A stretch of DNA of 64,000 nt from Dipteris shenzhenensis (Eukaryota; Polypodiophyta; Polypodiopsida; Gleicheniales). The notes under the pieces were generated by a model. That model did not search any database. It was not told where the DNA came from and was given only the letters and a program-made list of their open reading frames with translations. The stretch lies in NCBI GenBank assembly GCA_047967505.1, contig CM106538.1. One strand, given 5' to 3'. The stretch's first letter is position 1. Every line of letters starts with the position of its first letter. A program made the position numbers and the translations under genes. Shown here one piece after another: positions 12,348 through 23,411 of this stretch.

Positions 12348-13800
12348 CCGAGTGATCTAGCTGAGCGTGCATGAATACCTGGAAGCTCAACAACTCTATG
12401 GGAGGAAGGAGAAGCTCTGTGGGAAGCTTTGTGGGCGACTGTACTTGCATCCGAGTGTGCAGAGACCTTGGAGGAACCTTTGGAAAAGTCACTTTGGCTT
12501 TGCGAAGTGGTTTTGAGAGCCTGTTAAGTGTTTTCAAAGAAAAAGTCGTTTTTTGAGCTTTTCCCTGTTCCGTTCGATGACAGAGACTGCGTATTGACTT
12601 GTAGAGGCAACTATTGCTTGCTTTTGGTGTCCACTTCACTTAAGGAGCTTGGAAACACCTTCATTCTTGAATCTGGGATCATTTCATTGGATTTCTGACT
12701 CACTGTGTCAGTTTTCGCGTTTTTTGCCCGGGTGTTGGAACTCAAGTTTCGAGCAACCATTTGTAGATCTGTCAGTTCCGGTGGACTCAGGAGGTCCTAA
12801 ACCTTCTATGTTGCTCATCATTTGCACTCTGGTGGAGTTTACAAACAGCTCTGTTTCCAAAATGTTTTTCAGTCCGTGTGTTGGACCCAGTGGATTGAGA
12901 CCACGGTTTCCAAAACTGTCTATCCCATTGCGTTCCGGATGCCCAAAAACCCCTACCTGTCAGTTCTTGTGCGATTCAATGGAGGATTTTTAGAGTTATA
13001 GAACTTTGTGTATTCGATTTCGTCTCTCTGTTATGCATTTTTCATTCTAAGGTTTTGAAACCTTAGATTTATGCCACATGGCAGTGGATAAGTGTTGACT
13101 CCCATTTCTCACTCATCGGTTGGGATTTTGGAGTTTCGACAAAAGAGAGATATTTTCACATTTTCTTGCTGAGTCCGATTATGCAATGGCGCCCATGCTT
13201 TGAGGCATCTCAGGTTCTATTTTCAGTAGCGGTCATTACCGTGGGACCATGATTTCTTGAGCATAACTTATGCAGATCACTCTGGTTGCAGTTTGAGCAG
13301 TGTGCGCTCATTCGTGGTGTGCATTGGGTTGCAGTGGATGATTTATAGGCCATTTGGATGTATTGCGATCCTTATTAGATGTGCTGATAGGCCCAAATTG
13401 CCTTGTGGGATGCTATTTTTATGGACGCTTTGCACATGGATGCTATTTTATGCTAAGGGACAGTTTTGACACATTGCAGGTGATGCACTGATAGTGCTAT
13501 GCTCTCTTGGATGAGATATTATTAATGCATATGCCAGTGGACGGTGTTTATGCTTGAGTCATTTGGCACTTATTGGCATTTTGGATTGCCATTGCAGTTG
13601 GCATTTTCTTTTGGGCCAGATTTGCTCATATGGATGCATAGTACATGCACATGAGTCAGCTACATCTTTTTTTGATGCTTTGATCTTTGAGTTTTTGTGA
13701 TATTTCAGTCTATTGTGGCATACACATTTGGGTGCACCTGGTATTTGATGTGATTCTCTCTTACAGGCACTAGCATTTGGGATTTTGCTTTATTTGCATT
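12348..13800 (+). other. Long non-coding leader of the copia element
   Basis: About 1450 bases between primer site and gag start. Frames are short and the sequence is rich in TTTGG, GGATG and GCATTT words, with no recognisable domain. It is much longer than a usual copia leader, which suggests an insertion or a leader-specific expansion. Confidence 0.6.
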
Positions 13801-14709
13801 ATGGCATCCTCTTCCATGTCTGAAAAGGAGTTTTTCAACATTAAAAAGTTTGACGGGACAAACTTTTCTTTGTGGAAAGAACAGATAAGGGATGTGCTTA
13901 TTCAAAAGAAGCAGATTAAACCCTTGGCAGGGATTGAAGCTAAGCCTGCAAATATGTCCGAGGATGATTGGAATGAGTTGGATGCATTAGCAAAGTCTAC
14001 TATTAGACTTCATCTTGTAGAGTCAGTTTATTTCACATTAGTAAATCAGCAAACTATGGAAGATTTGTGGAAGAAACTGTGTGCCACGTATGAGAAGGAA
14101 ACTGCCTCTAATAAAGTTTACCTCATGAAGAGGTTGTTTGAGCTACAGATGAAGGAAGGGGTCTCCATTGCTTCTCACTTGAATGAATTCAATATTATTT
14201 TCAGCCAGTTTCAGGCTCAGAAGATGAATTTTGATGCGGAGACTAAGGCAATATTTCTCTTATGTTCATTGCCATCCTCATGGGATACCTTCCGTACAGC
14301 TGTCAGTAACTCTGCACCTGGTGGAGTACTGAAATTTGATGATGTTGTGGGTAGCTTGTTGGCCGAGGAGATTAGACGGAAGTCTATGGACGGCAACAAG
14401 CAGGATGCAGCCTTAAATGTGCAAAGGGGCAGATCACAGTTCAGGGGGAAGTCCCAAGAAAGAGGGAAGTCTCGTAGCAAATCCAGGGCATGGAACATTG
14501 AGTGTTACCACTATGGCAAGAAGGGCCATATGAAAAAGGATTGCTACAAGCTAAAAAGAGAGCAAAAGGATAAGAAAAAGAATGCAAATTGGGGTGCAAA
14601 TCAAAAGGAAGAGAGTCCAAGGGAGGACAAAGGAAAAATGAAGATCGAGGAGATCAATGCACACATGATAGTGACAATGACGTTCTCTTCATGTCTAGTT
14701 TATCTGTAG
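13801..14709 (+). pseudogene. Copia gag with altered zinc knuckle
   Basis: Begins MASSSMSEKEFFNIKKF; the ATG was chosen because the capsid motif (KFDGTNFSLWKEQIRDVL) follows at once. The capsid-type region continues with LHLVESVYFTLVN, LWKKLCATYEKE and LNEFNIIFSQFQ. It ends in a basic region and the knuckle CYHYGKKGHMKKDC, where the second zinc-binding Cys has become Tyr. The frame drifts off homology near 14660 and stops at 14709, while pol continues in another frame, so a frameshift separates them. The frame is otherwise intact for about 285 codons. Confidence 0.88.
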
Positions 14710-16921
14710 AGTTGCTTACCACTTCAGATGATGCATATTCCCAGGATTGGATTTTGGATTCTAGTGCTTCATTCCATGTTACTCCCCATAGGGAATGGTT
14801 CTCCACTTATGATAGTGGAAAGACAGGTTGTGTGCATCTTGGAAATGACTATGCATGTGACATAGTCGGAGCAGGTGACATAAAGTTTTCTTTTGCAAAT
14901 GGGTCTACATTTATTTTGAAACATGTGAGACATGTGCCTAAGTTGACCAAGGGTCTTATTTCAGTGGGTCAACTAGATGATGCTGGTTTTCACACCACTT
15001 TTGGCTTTCAGAGTTGGAAAATTCAGAAGGGCTCTATGCTTTTGGCCAGGGGTGCCAAGTGTGGGACTTTGTATCCCTTATATGTATCAGGGGTATTTGA
15101 TCATGTTGTTGCAATAACCAAGCAGCCAAGCACTTCTTTGTGGCATTGCAGGTTGGGGCACATGAGCCAGAATGGAATGAAACTCTTATGCTGCTTGGGT
15201 TATGTACCGCATTTGAGTTTCTCTGATTTTGAATTTTGTGAGTACTGTCTCTATGGGAAGCAGACTAAATCAGCCCATAAAAGAAGGGGAAAGAAAGAGT
15301 TTGAAAAGCTTGACTTGGTGCATTTAGACGTATGTGGTCTCATGCCTACATGGTCATTAGGCGGGGTTGAATACTATGTGACATTCATTGATGATGCAAC
15401 TAGGAAAGTGTGGGCTTATGCTATAGCTCAAAAGAGTGATGTGTTCCAAGTATTTCAGAAATGGCTGGCCTTGGTTGAGAATCAGTCAGGTAGAACGTTT
15501 AAATGCCTACGGACTGACAATGGTGGAGAGTATCTCTCTCATGACTTTCAGCATTTCTGTGATACACATGGGATTAAGAGGGAGCTCACATCCCCTCGTA
15601 CTCCAGAGCAAAATTTAGTTGCAGAAAAGATGAACCGTACCATTCAAGAAAGGTTGCAATGCATGCTTTCCAATGCAAGTCTTTCTGGTGGTTTTTGGGC
15701 TGAGGCAATGAAGACTGCAGTGCATGTGATCAATAGATCACCTAGTAAGAGTTTAGATGGTGGTATTCCTAAAGAGGCATGGAGTGGCAAGAAGCCCTCT
15801 TACTCTCATTTGCGTATATTTGGGTGTGAGGCATATGCACATGTGCCAAAAGCGCTTCGAAAGAAGCTAGACCCTAAGTCTAGGAAATGCATCTTTCTAG
15901 GTTATGGTGAAAGTGGAGAGATGGGCTATCGTCTCTGGGATCCAGAAGCAAAGAAGATCATACGCAGCCATGATGTAGTCTTCAATGAGAAGAAGATGCA
16001 TAAGACACCCATGAGGGATGTGGAAATGAGGAGAATCACTTTCCAGGATGTGAATCCACCTACATATGTTGATAGACAGCAAGCTGTCCATGCACCAAAT
16101 GTGCAAGAAATGGTACCACCAAGTACTCCCATAGGTATACAATTAAGGGTAGATGATGGATCATCTATTGGTGGAAATGATGAGCCAAATGTGGCTGATA
16201 TGTAGGTGGGACAGTAAGTTGAAATGCCTTTGAGAAGATCATCTAGAGTGTCTAGACAACTTGATAGGTCTGTTCTAGGGGTAGACTATGTGATGCTTAC
16301 TGATTGCGGGGAGCCTTCTTGCTATAGAGAGGCTATGATGCACGAGGATAAATGCAAGTGGGAGTATGCTATGCAATCAGAGATGAGTTCACTTATGAAG
16401 AATAAGACTTGGGACTTGGTTTCTTTGCCACATGGAAAGAAAGCATTGCCATGTAAATGGGTCTACAAAATGAAGGTCACAGGTGATGATGTGCCTAGGT
16501 ACAAGGCCCGTTTGGTTGCTAAAGGGTTCAAGCAAGAGAAGGGTGTGGACTTTGATGAGATATTCTCTCCGGTTGTGAAGATGACCACACTTAGATGCAT
16601 GCTTTGACTAGTGGCATTAGAGGATATGGAGCTTATGCAGATGAATGTCAAGACAGCTTTCTTGCATGGGGATTTGCATGAGGAAATTTACATGGTGCAG
16701 CCGGAAGGCTTTGAAGAAAAGGGCAAGGAGAATTTAGTTTGCAAGCTGAAGAAGAGTCTCTAAGGTCTTAAGCAAGCACCTAGAGAATGGTATCAGAAGT
16801 TTGATGCTTTCATTCGGTCCCAGGGTTTTAGAAGGAGTGAAATTGATCACTGCCTCTACACTAAAAGGGCTAAGGATAATAGCCTGATAATCTTGGCACT
16901 ATATGTGGATGATATGCTATT
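14662..16921 (+). pseudogene. Copia pol: protease, integrase, partial RT
   Basis: The protease motif near 14745-14790 reads WILDSSASFHVT, with Ser in place of the usual Gly of D-S-G. The pre-integrase segment has WHCRLGHMSQNG and CEYCLYGKQ. The integrase core has LDVCGLM, RTDNGGEYLS and a Glu in NLVAEKMNRT, covering about 15300-15680. A first stop is at 16203-16205. RT then follows (WELV-like WDLVSLPHGKKALPCKW, KARLVAKGFKQEKG, DEIFSPVVKM) with further stops near 16606 and 16761. Homology ends at LYVDDML, 16921. Confidence 0.9.
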
Positions 16922-17406
16922 GAGCCTATGTTGTTTGAAGGAGCCGTCTGGCATTGGCACTGTAGGTTGTCGGTCTAGAGTTGTTGGCTCGAGTTCGGAG
17001 TTTCTGTTGCAAGGAGATAGAGCTCTTAGTGGTTGTGAAGGTTGTGAGGCTCATAGTTATGGCTCGTTGGAGGTGTTGGCAGCTGATTTGATAGGGCGCT
17101 ACTCGTTGTTGAGGTCACCATTGAATCCGAGTCGCTATAAGAGCTGTTGATATGGCTTGAGTCTGCTGGGTGCGGAGCGATGCTATGAAGGAGGAGCATG
17201 TGAAGGCACTGGGAGCCAGGCTATGAAGCTAGAGGAGAAGAAAAATAGAAGGAATTGCTAAGTGTATAAGGGCTGACTTGGGTTCTCCAGGGCATGGGTT
17301 GTACTCAGCTTCATTCCTCCTGAAAACATCCAAAATGTTATTGTTCGGCTTCCCCTCCCCAAACTTGTTCGCCTTCATTCAGTAAGCCCTGGTCTTCCCT
17401 CATTCC
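16922..17406. other. Unassigned sequence left of the gag-only element
   Basis: No coding homology. It may be the left part of the LTR whose right end and primer site lie at 20488-20501, split by the gag-only insertion. That is inferred only from position, because the gag-only element has clean target duplications here. Confidence 0.35.
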
Positions 17407-17703
17407 TGTTGGGATATCTCAAGGTGTATGCCTCAGGCACACCTTGGTTTCTATGTGTGAGTGCTAGAGGCACAGTTAGGTGCCCACAAGCACAGTTAGG
17501 TGGTGGAAGAGCCACATAGGATGATTGAGAGAATCTAGGAGCAGATTGAGGAGATGATTGTGGAGCTCTGAAGTCATCAGTGATGTCAGTGAGCATGTAT
17601 GAGGTGCCTACTTAAGGACCTCACTCTTCTTCATTCTACAAGCAAGTAATGCAAGTATTCTGAGTTTGTGTCCACTCTTTCCTTTCCTTTCAGTTTACCA
17701 ACA
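17407..17703 (+). repeat. TR-GAG 5' LTR (297 bp)
   Basis: Starts TGTTGGGATATC and ends TTTACCAACA. Four substitutions separate it from 19774-20070. Confidence 0.96.
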
Positions 17704-17715
17704 TGGTATCAGAGC
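17704..17715 (+). other. Primer binding site, tRNA-iMet
   Basis: TGGTATCAGAGC directly abuts the LTR end. Confidence 0.96.
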
Positions 17716-18569
17716 CCTTTGATCCCCCTTGAGCCCATTTCTGCCACATCATCTTCTTCTTCTTCATCTTCTTCTCCATTTTCCTCTTTCTTCCCAAAAT
17801 CTTTGAGAGCTTGGTTCTCCACCTACAAACGACCATTGCCCAAACCCTCTAAGCTAGAAACTCCTCTAGTATGGGCAAACTTCCACCTGCAAGCAATTGA
17901 AGAAAAAACGTCTGTGGTGGCTGCCATTCCCCAAAAAGCGCATTTTTTTACCATTTCTTCTATTGCTCAATACTCCCTACTTGCTCCGCCATTGCCTGAG
18001 CCCTCTTAGGAGTAGATGGGTGACCTCAAGACAAAGATTTTGAGCCATTTTTCAGCTCATTTGGTTTAGTAACGAGGGAGAAATCGTCAAAACTCAGGTT
18101 CAGCCTGTAGCAACTCCCCCGGCCAAAAGTGCGCACCATTTCGTCCAACCTCTGTGTTGGACCCTCTCTGGTATATGAGCTTTCTTTTGCTTTAGAAAGC
18201 CCTCTTTTCCTTGCTTTGAAGAGTGAGCTACAAGCCCTCCAAGTTCAGCCTTTTAGTTTTGACAGTTTTGGACAAGTTTTTGAAGATGATGCTACATAAA
18301 ATGCTACTCTAGCATTTCTGGTTTTTTGAAACTTTCAATAACTTCAGTACAAGTGTGGCTTCAGTTTTGTTTTGAATTGCTAGACCTGGTTTTGATTGGA
18401 AAGTATTCATTTTAGCCACTTCTATGAAGCATGTAAGAAGAAGCATCATTGATTGAATATTGGTCACTAGTCTTTGCTACATCAAGTGCTCATATTTTGG
18501 AAGTCTTTCAATTATTTTTTGCCTTGTAAGAGAGATAGACACTGCCCAATATCTGGGTTAGACCCTCTC

Positions 18570-19400
18570 ATGGCTACCCTATTGAATCTAGAAAAGTTCA
18601 ATGGAAAGGGCTTCCACACATGGCAGATGAAGGTGAAATTTGCATTGATGAGGGAGAACTTATGGGGACTTGTCAAACCGACTCCTACCGCTTCTTCTAC
18701 GGCCTCCAATGCTGGAGAATCCTCCACTCCGACACGACCGGCAAGGGATCCAGCTAGAGAAGAAAAAGCATATGGTATCATTGCTCTTGCTTTAGGAGAT
18801 GATTATATTCACCATATCTCTGACTTGGAGTCTCCTTCAGAAGCTTGGCAGAAGCTTGACATGATTTTTGGTGCTAGCTCTCACATCTCTAAACTATCAC
18901 TTAAAATCTCTTTCTTTGAATTGAAGATGGCTAGTGGTACTACTTTAGCAGCTCATGTCAACTATATGCGGAGTCTTATGACTCAATTAGCTTCTATCAA
19001 CTCTCCTATTACTCCAGATGATGCTATGGCAGTGTTACTTAAGAGTATGCCTGAAGACTATGATCACATAGTTACCACTTTGAAAAATCTTCCTAACCCT
19101 AATCTTGAAGGTATTATCTCTGCTCTCCAAGAAGAAGAAAGGCATATGGAGCTCAGGAAAGGCAATGACACTGTTTATGCTGTAAAAGTCCAGAAGGGCA
19201 AGTATACCCCTTGCAATCACTGTGGAAAGACAAATCACCTTTCAAAGGACTGCTTCAAAATTAATCCATGCAAGCACTGTGGCAAGAACAACCATAATGA
19301 GAAGTTTTGCAGAGCCAAAGCAAAGACAGAAAATGCAAATCTACTTTCAGTTGATGAGCCTCCACAAGATGAGGCATCCTTTGAAGATTATGCATTTTAA
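18570..19400 (+). CDS. Copia-type Gag of the gag-only element
   Basis: An uninterrupted 276-codon capsid/nucleocapsid protein. The start at 18570 (MATLLNLEKFNGKGFHTWQ) was preferred to the upstream in-frame ATG at 18474 because the conserved gag beginning follows at once. The capsid region includes WGLVKPTP, a Thr/Ser/Ala-rich insert, AWQKLDMIFGAS, LAAHVNYMRSLMTQL and LLKSMPEDYDHIV. Two complete zinc knuckles follow, CNHCGKTNHLSKDC and CKHCGKNNHNEKFC. The protein ends ASFEDYAF and stops just where a normal copia polyprotein would run on into protease. Its likely job is to package the element RNA into particles; enzymes would be supplied in trans. This last point is inference. Confidence 0.92.
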   Translation: MATLLNLEKFNGKGFHTWQMKVKFALMRENLWGLVKPTPTASSTASNAGESSTPTRPARDPAREEKAYGIIALALGDDYIHHISDLESPSEAWQKLDMIFGASSHISKLSLKISFFELKMASGTTLAAHVNYMRSLMTQLASINSPITPDDAMAVLLKSMPEDYDHIVTTLKNLPNPNLEGIISALQEEERHMELRKGNDTVYAVKVQKGKYTPCNHCGKTNHLSKDCFKINPCKHCGKNNHNEKFCRAKAKTENANLLSVDEPPQDEASFEDYAF

Positions 19401-19760
19401 AACATCTCTATGTATGCTCCAAATCTCTCTTTTTATGTCAAGGTACTCAGCCTGGATAGTCCTCCAAAATGAATGAAATAAACTATTGTGTTTTGTGTGT
19501 TTTGTAAACACCTCTGGTCACCTTATGATGTAGGCCATGTGTATGTTTTGCTCCATGGTACCTTCTGCAGACATTGTGTGCATGTACATGCAGGGGAGAT
19601 AACCATTGGAAGGTCTTTTTGTATCCCTTTTGTTTACCTTACACCCATGGGAACCCTTGCTAGCATGAGAACCTAGCCATAGATTTATCCTTGACCACCA
19701 TGAGATGGCATGAGAAACTATGAGACTAGATGTATCCTTGACATAGCCTGAGGCATTCCC

Positions 19761-19773
19761 TTGAGGGGGGGTT
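19761..19773 (+). other. Polypurine tract of the TR-GAG element
   Basis: TTGAGGGGGGGTT lies directly before the right LTR, as expected for plus-strand priming. Confidence 0.9.
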
Positions 19774-20070
19774 TGTTGGGATATCTCAAGGTGTATGCCT
19801 CAGGCACACCTGGGTTTCTATGTGTGAGTGCTAAAGGCACAATTAGGTGCCCACAAGCACAGTTAGGTGGTGGAAGAGCCACATAGGATGATTGAGAGAA
19901 TCTAGGAGTAGATTGAGGAGATGATTGTGGAGCTCTGAAGTCATCAGTGATGTCAGTGAGCATGTATGAGGTGCCTACTTAAGGACCTCACTCTTCTTCA
20001 TTCTACAAGCAAGTAATGCAAGTATTCTGAGTTTGTGTCCACTCTTTCCTTTCCTTTCAGTTTACCAACA
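19774..20070 (+). repeat. TR-GAG 3' LTR (297 bp)
   Basis: Same length and ends as the left LTR; followed by the target duplication ATTCC. Confidence 0.96.
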
Positions 20071-20075
20071 ATTCC

Positions 20076-20488
20076 TTGACCAAGCTTTGGTGAGCTTTGG
20101 ATTAAGGCTCCTGTTAGGAAATCGTGGCTTGTCTTGGATGTCACCGACCTTGAAGAATCGCGCTGTTTCACTTAAGTTTTTGAATCGAATTCCTGGTTTC
20201 TATTTGTCCTCAAAAAACCTTCTAGAAACATGTGTGATCATGAGCTCAGCCGGAGGATTGTCATAGCATTAGCTTTGTGGCTTGCTTGAAGCTTTGGAGC
20301 TACAGGTCTCCAAGATGGCAGAACATCGGCTGTTTGTGATGCCCGTCTCTCCTCTCGGAATAGGAGGAGACTAGATCTCTATCTCACAAGGGATCTCTGT
20401 GAAGAACTTCACAATTTCTTGTCTCAATGGAAACACCTCTCTCTCATGGACGGAATGGATGGAATGAACAAATGGAAAAGAGCCAACA
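20076..20488 (+). repeat. Probable right part of a copia LTR
   Basis: Ends in CCAACA immediately before a primer-site-like sequence. The left part probably lies before 17402, so the gag-only element would sit inside this LTR. No second copy is available to confirm it. Confidence 0.5.
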
Positions 20489-20489
20489 T

Positions 20490-20501
20490 TGGTATCAGAG
20501 G
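20490..20501 (+). other. Degenerate tRNA-iMet primer site
   Basis: TGGTATCAGAGG, one base from the consensus, one base after the LTR end and 14 bases before a gag ATG. Confidence 0.8.
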
Positions 20502-20514
20502 CAATGTAGAGAAG

Positions 20515-21290
20515 ATGGAAAGCAAATCCAAACATGAGGTGAAGCTAATTGATTACAATAGCACCAACTTTCCTATTTGGCAGCTCACGCTTTGTTTGTA
20601 TCATGGAGAAGGCTTTTGGTCGATTGTCTTAGATGTTGAGAAGAAACCAACAGGGAGAAAGGCTCATGACTCTCCTAAATTAGTAGAGAGATTGGAGGAA
20701 AGGAATGACAAGGCTCTTGGAATTCTGGGGTGAGCACTTGGTGGGAGGTATAGCCATCATCTCAACTTCTCCAAGATGGCATGCGAGAACTAGACTGTAG
20801 TGGAGACCTTGTTTAGTAGGCCGAGGCTCCAAAATTCAAAGGTATTACTCAATCATCAATTCTTTTGTTTGAATATTACAGAGGATCAAACACTTGGAGA
20901 GCATCTAAATCAGATGCACTCAATCCTTTGACAACCATTGATCTCGGTGTATGTATGGAAGACGATGATTCTAAAGTTGTACTTATTTCTAGCCTTACAC
21001 CATCATATGATGATCTTGTTAAGATCCTAAGAGTTAAAAATGATGCAAGTCTCTTATAAATGATTTCCATGCTACTAGAAGAGAGGCACAAGGTACTGAC
21101 GGGTAAAAGTGTGGATATTGTTGGAAGCTTGGACACAGAAAATAAACCTGTTTCAAAATGCGGGATGATATCACTCAGAAGAACAAAGAAAAAGGTAAAG
21201 AAAGTGTGCATGCAATAGAGGATTTTGCGAGACTCTATGTTGCAAGTGCAAGCGATGAAGATGAATGGGCATTCTAAACTCGGTGTTCAT
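20515..21290 (+). pseudogene. Copia gag remnant cut by the hairpin array
   Basis: Begins MESKSKHEVKLIDYNSTNF (conserved copia gag start) and reads 73 codons to a stop at 20731-20733. Later blocks lie in shifted frames: LNITEDQTLGEHLNQMHS near 20870-20920, and a broken zinc knuckle with CWKLGHRK and a stop before TCF near 21116-21160. The remnant reaches DEDEWAF at about 21270, where the aspartic-protease motif should begin. There the sequence passes into the repeat array. Confidence 0.82.
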
Positions 21291-21332
21291 GTGTTGACTC
21301 TGTGCCAACATGAACTTATGAAGAAAGAGAAG

Positions 21333-21612
21333 GTGTTACAACTTTGTGATACAACTTTGTGTTACAACTTTCTGTTACAACTTCTAGACACAACCTTGTG
21401 TTACGACTTTGTGTTACAACTTCTACATGAAGAGAGAGAATGTGTTACGACTTTGTGACACAACTTTGTGTTACAGCTTTGTGTAACAACTTTGTGTTAC
21501 AACTTTGTGTTACAACTTCTACATGTAGAGAGAGAATGTGTTACAACTTTGTGTTACAACTTTGTGATACAACTTTGTGTTACAACTTTGTGATACGACT
21601 TTGTGTTATATG
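21333..21612. repeat. 13-bp minisatellite of unit A1
   Basis: Tandem and slightly varied copies of ACAACTTTGTGTT (variants end GAT, GTA or begin ACGACT), interrupted by the spacer TTCTACATG(A/T)AGAGAGAGAATG. The same block recurs in every unit (for example 23455-23757, 25630-25910, 26930-27206) with different copy numbers. Confidence 0.9.
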
Positions 21613-21637
21613 CAGAGAGAGAAGCTCTCCAACTTGT

Positions 21638-21645
21638 ATAAATAC
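21638..21645 (+). promoter_or_regulatory. TATA-like core promoter of unit A1
   Basis: TATAAATA, followed by CCCCATAATGGAATGAAG and a conserved GCCCACACTCTTTGGGGC stretch. The block is repeated at 23785, 25934 and 27233 with almost no change. It resembles the U3/R region of an LTR. No second LTR or primer site confirms that reading, and promoter activity is inferred. Confidence 0.5.
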
Positions 21646-21775
21646 CCCATAATGGAATGAAGCCCACACTCTTTGGGGCATTGTGTTGAGTCTACTTTGG
21701 TATTCTAAGCATTTGTCTCAAGTGTCCATGCTTCCTTGCACTGCACGTCCAAAAGCATGTCCTAACCTTACAACT

Positions 21776-21916
21776 CCTCCTTCCCTCTCCTCCAACCTTG
21801 CAACTCATCCTCTCCCTCTCCTCCTCCCTCCTCCTCCTCCCTCCTCCTCCTCCTCCTCCTCCCTCCTCCTCCTCCTCCTCTCCTCCTCCTCCCTCCTCCT
21901 CCTTCCTCCTCTCTCT
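21776..21916 (+). repeat. (CCT)n polypyrimidine tract of unit A1
   Basis: Imperfect CCT/CTCCT repeats; equivalent tracts lie at about 23926-24055 and 26070-26198. They differ in length between units and are absent from both B units. Confidence 0.9.
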
Positions 21917-22063
21917 TCTTTCCCCCATGCTCTTACACCTTTTTCCTCTCCCACTCCTATGCTTTCCTAAACCCTTTGTTCCTCAACCCTTAAACTCCAT
22001 GATCTACGAGGGAGACGAGTTCTCCACCATGTACTCTACTCTGAACCTTGGATCCTCCTTCTA

Positions 22064-22595
22064 ACCTTGGACTCCTTCTAAACCTTGGAACCTCCTTCTA
22101 AACCCTGGAACTCTTTCTGAACCCTGGAACCTCCTTCTAAACCTTAAACTCCTCCTAAACCCTACAACCCCCAATGAAGGCGAAATAAAGATGATTTACG
22201 TTCCTTTTACACATGCATGCACTTTGTTTTCTTACCACACTTAAGCCTACGTCTCTCACCGAAACACGACTCGAGGTCCTAAGCTACACATCTACTACAA
22301 CCGACAATCCCAATATATCTGTAGGTGACAAAAATCCTCGGAACCTTGCAAACATAGAATACCCAGCTCTTCCTACGAAAGTAATAGGAAAGAGCCAACA
22401 TTTGTGGTAAGCAAACAAAGTGCATGCATGTGTAAAAGGAACATAAATCATCTTTGTTGAAGTAACGAAGGCTTTCGCCTTCATTGGGGGTTATAGGGTT
22501 TAGGAGGAGTTTAAGGTTTAGAAGGAGGTTCCAGGGTTCAGAAAGAGTTCTAGGGTTTAGAAGGAGGTTCCAAGGTTTAGAAGGAGTCTAGGGTT
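22064..22595. repeat. Long inverted repeat (hairpin 1)
   Basis: The left arm 22064-22239 and right arm 22403-22595 are reverse complements over about 175-190 bases, around a loop of about 163 bases. The left arm has lost a short segment containing GCCTTCATTACTTC, present in the other copies. The outer part of each arm is a 19-bp repeat around CTCCTTCTAAACCCTGGAA. The inner part ends at CTTACCACA / TGTGGTAAG. Confidence 0.92.
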
Positions 22596-22872
22596 GTTGA
22601 CTTTGTGCCAACATGAACTTATGAAGAAAGAGAAGGTGTTACAACTTTGTGACACAACTTTGTGTTACAACTTCTAGACACAACTTTGTGTTACGACTTT
22701 GTGTTACAACTTCTACATGAAGAGAGAGAATGTGTTACGACTTTGTGACACAACTTTGTATCACTCCTATGCTTTCCTAAACCCTTTGTCCCTCAACCCT
22801 TAAACTCCATGATCTACGAGGGAGACGAGTTCTCCACCATGTACTCTACTCTGAACCTTGGATCCTCCTTCT

Positions 22873-23411
22873 AACCCTGGACTCCTTCTAAAACTTGGAA
22901 CCTCCTTCTAAACCCTGGAACTCTTTCTGAACCCTAGAACCTCCTTCTAAACCTTAAACTCCTCCTAAACCCTACAACCCCCAATGAAGGCGAAAGCCTT
23001 CATTACTTCAACAAAAATGATTTATCTTCCTTTTACACATGCATGCACTTTGTTTGCTTACCACACTTAAGCCTACGTCTCTCACCGGAACACGACTCGA
23101 GGTCCTAAGCTACACATATACTACAACCGACAATCCCAATATATCTGTAGGTGACAAAATTCCTCGGAACCCTGCAAACATAGAATACCCAGCTCTTCCT
23201 ACGAAAGTAGTAGGAAAGAGCCAACATTTGTGGTAAGTAAACAAAGTGCATGCATGTGTAAAAGGAACGTAAATCATCTTTGTTGAAGTCATGAAGGCTT
23301 TCGCCTTCATTGGGGGTTGTAGGGTTTAGGAGGAGTTTAAGGTTTAGAAGGAGGTTCCAGGTTTCAGAAAGAGTTCTAGGGTTTAGAAGGAGGTTCCAAG
23401 GTTTAGAAGGA
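22873..23411. repeat. Long inverted repeat (hairpin 2, unit B)
   Basis: Arms 22873-23065 and 23229-23411, loop about 163 bases. Same arm structure as hairpin 1. An inner small palindrome, AATGAAGGCGAAAGCCTTCATT, sits within the left arm and is mirrored in the right arm. Confidence 0.92.

Larger units (their letters stand above)
12012..16921 (+). mobile_element. Ty1/copia retrotransposon, 3' truncated
   Basis: Plus-strand element with a probable 5' LTR, tRNA-iMet primer site, an unusually long leader (about 1.45 kb), gag, protease, integrase and the first part of RT. Homology ends just after the catalytic LYVDDML phrase at 16921. No RNase H, polypurine tract or 3' LTR follows, so the 3' third is missing. 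Stops and a gag-pol frame change show it is inactive. Confidence 0.85.
17407..20070 (+). mobile_element. Gag-only LTR retrotransposon (TR-GAG type)
   Basis: A complete non-autonomous element of 2664 bp. Two 297-bp LTRs differ at only four positions. The 5-bp target duplication ATTCC lies at 17402-17406 and 20071-20075. A perfect tRNA-iMet primer site follows the left LTR and a G-rich polypurine tract precedes the right LTR. The interior encodes one intact gag and then about 370 bases without protease, integrase, RT or RNase H. The copy of these enzymes must come from another element. The low LTR divergence marks a fairly recent insertion. Confidence 0.95.
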
